Origin: Gallionella sp.
GTDB taxonomy: Bacteria; Pseudomonadota; Gammaproteobacteria; Burkholderiales; Gallionellaceae
Assembly: GCA_028689145.1 (NCBI GenBank)
Contig: JAQTWT010000002.1
Location: 199,461-263,460 of the forward strand
DNA length: 64,000 nucleotides
Reading direction: 5' to 3'
Position 1 is the first letter of the stretch. Each line of letters opens with the position of its first letter. The notes beneath the pieces were generated by a model that was not told the DNA's origin, made no database searches, and saw only the letters and a list, made by a program, of their open reading frames with translations. Position numbers and translations under genes: made by a program. Positions 63,628 through 64,000 of this stretch are shown here, in pieces.

Positions 63628-64000
63628 CGCGCCGGCTTTTTGGCAAGGTTGCGCTCGGTTGCATTCTCATGCGTCAGGCGGTAATTGCGCACTGCCTGCA
63701 AGCTCGGGCTGACATCGGGCAATTCGATACTGATGGTGGCAGCGGCAATCTTTTTCAGAGCGGACAACATGCGTATCACTTCATTCGATTTGCTGTCGAA
63801 ATAGCGCGCTGTCCAAAGCTGCGCCGTTTGCATTTCCTGCCGGAAGCCATCCTCGTCGCGCGACAACAATGCGAGGCGTGCCGACAGCAAGCGCAGCTTG
63901 AGGTTTTCGCGCAGGAAAAATTCCTGGCTGGGCGGCAACAGCGGCATTTCGGCTTTGCCGGTGTCTTCGATACGCACCAGTTGCTTGGCCTCCTGCCAGA
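63624..64000 (-). CDS. hemX: HemX-type protein, C-terminal part (5' truncated by window)
   Basis: The frame enters from the right edge, with WQEAKQLVRIEDTGK the first recognisable stretch, and ends at 63624. ENLKLRLLSARLALLSRDE and MLSALKKIAAATISIELPD are typical of the HemX soluble domain. Family members have one membrane helix and are usually fused to or neighbours of hemD. The start lies beyond the window. Confidence 0.85.
   Translation of the reverse strand, partial: WQEAKQLVRIEDTGKAEMPLLPPSQEFFLRENLKLRLLSARLALLSRDEDGFRQEMQTAQLWTARYFDSKSNEVIRMLSALKKIAAATISIELPDVSPSLQAVRNYRLTHENATERNLAKKPAR

Overview
The window looks like chromosomal DNA of a betaproteobacterium. Supporting features are FtsK, LolA, RarA and SerS, a BioF-BioH-BioC-BioD biotin cluster, a HemX/HemY pair, DUF4124 and DUF2288 proteins, a class A RNase P RNA, and RluA-type and RsmE RNA-modifying enzymes. 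I lean towards Nitrosomonadales/Gallionellaceae, but this rests on general resemblance, not a search. Most genes have moderately high GC; a short stretch near 30.1-31.8 kb is clearly AT-rich.

Layout. 0-2 kb: the tail of an Ala/Pro/Lys-rich protein, a possible tiny lipoprotein, and pabB. 2.1-16.3 kb: ftsK, a LuxR-type regulator, a SCO copper chaperone, a decayed TauE-like gene, the biotin genes bioD-bioC-bioH-bioF with bioA further on, pyrE, a DUF4124 protein, dacB, nsrR and a radical-SAM/SPASM enzyme. 16.5-16.8 kb: debris of IS3- and IS30-type insertion sequences. 16.8-21.8 kb: lolA-rarA-methyltransferase-serS-ion channel. ftsK-lolA-rarA-serS is a familiar gene order, and here ftsK faces the wrong way 12 kb off; turning round the segment between pabB and lolA would restore the order, so an inversion with an IS-marked breakpoint is likely.

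21.8-34.9 kb is an accessory region: an RluA-type enzyme, small zinc/cysteine proteins, a parDE-type toxin-antitoxin, an HNH nuclease, a higBA locus whose toxin carries an in-frame stop, and ubiE. It continues with a run of small stress/metabolite-type genes (GyrI-like, winged helix, DUF6157, HHH, DUF2461, VOC, DUF1697, methyltransferase), an AT-rich DUF262 + HEPN pair that looks like a defence module, then cupin-TfoX and ABM-EthD-WYL regulator. Three of these units carry the same palindrome just upstream of the first gene, suggesting a small regulon run by the WYL regulator.

35-47.3 kb: a HAD phosphatase, trkH-trkA potassium uptake, IMPase, a thioredoxin-like protein, rsmE, a MITE-like element with target duplication, DUF2288, pyrC, rnpB, an exported beta-carbonic anhydrase, and a dTDP-sugar locus rfbB-rfbD-(four-helix bundle)-rfbA. 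47.3-58.3 kb: a complete Wsp-like chemosensory operon (CheA-REC, CheR-TPR, CheB, MCP, heme protein, two CheW) whose apparent output is an HD-GYP response regulator, preceded by a LuxR-type regulator with an altered receiver. 58.6-62.4 kb: a giant BTAD/degenerate-cyclase/AAA/TPR regulator. 62.4-64 kb: hemY and the end of hemX.

A theme throughout is dispersed palindromic repeats, several of them read in frame inside genes (rarA, the RluA-type gene, bioH) or supplying the ends of genes (HNH nuclease, TfoX, IMPase stop, RfbA N-terminus).
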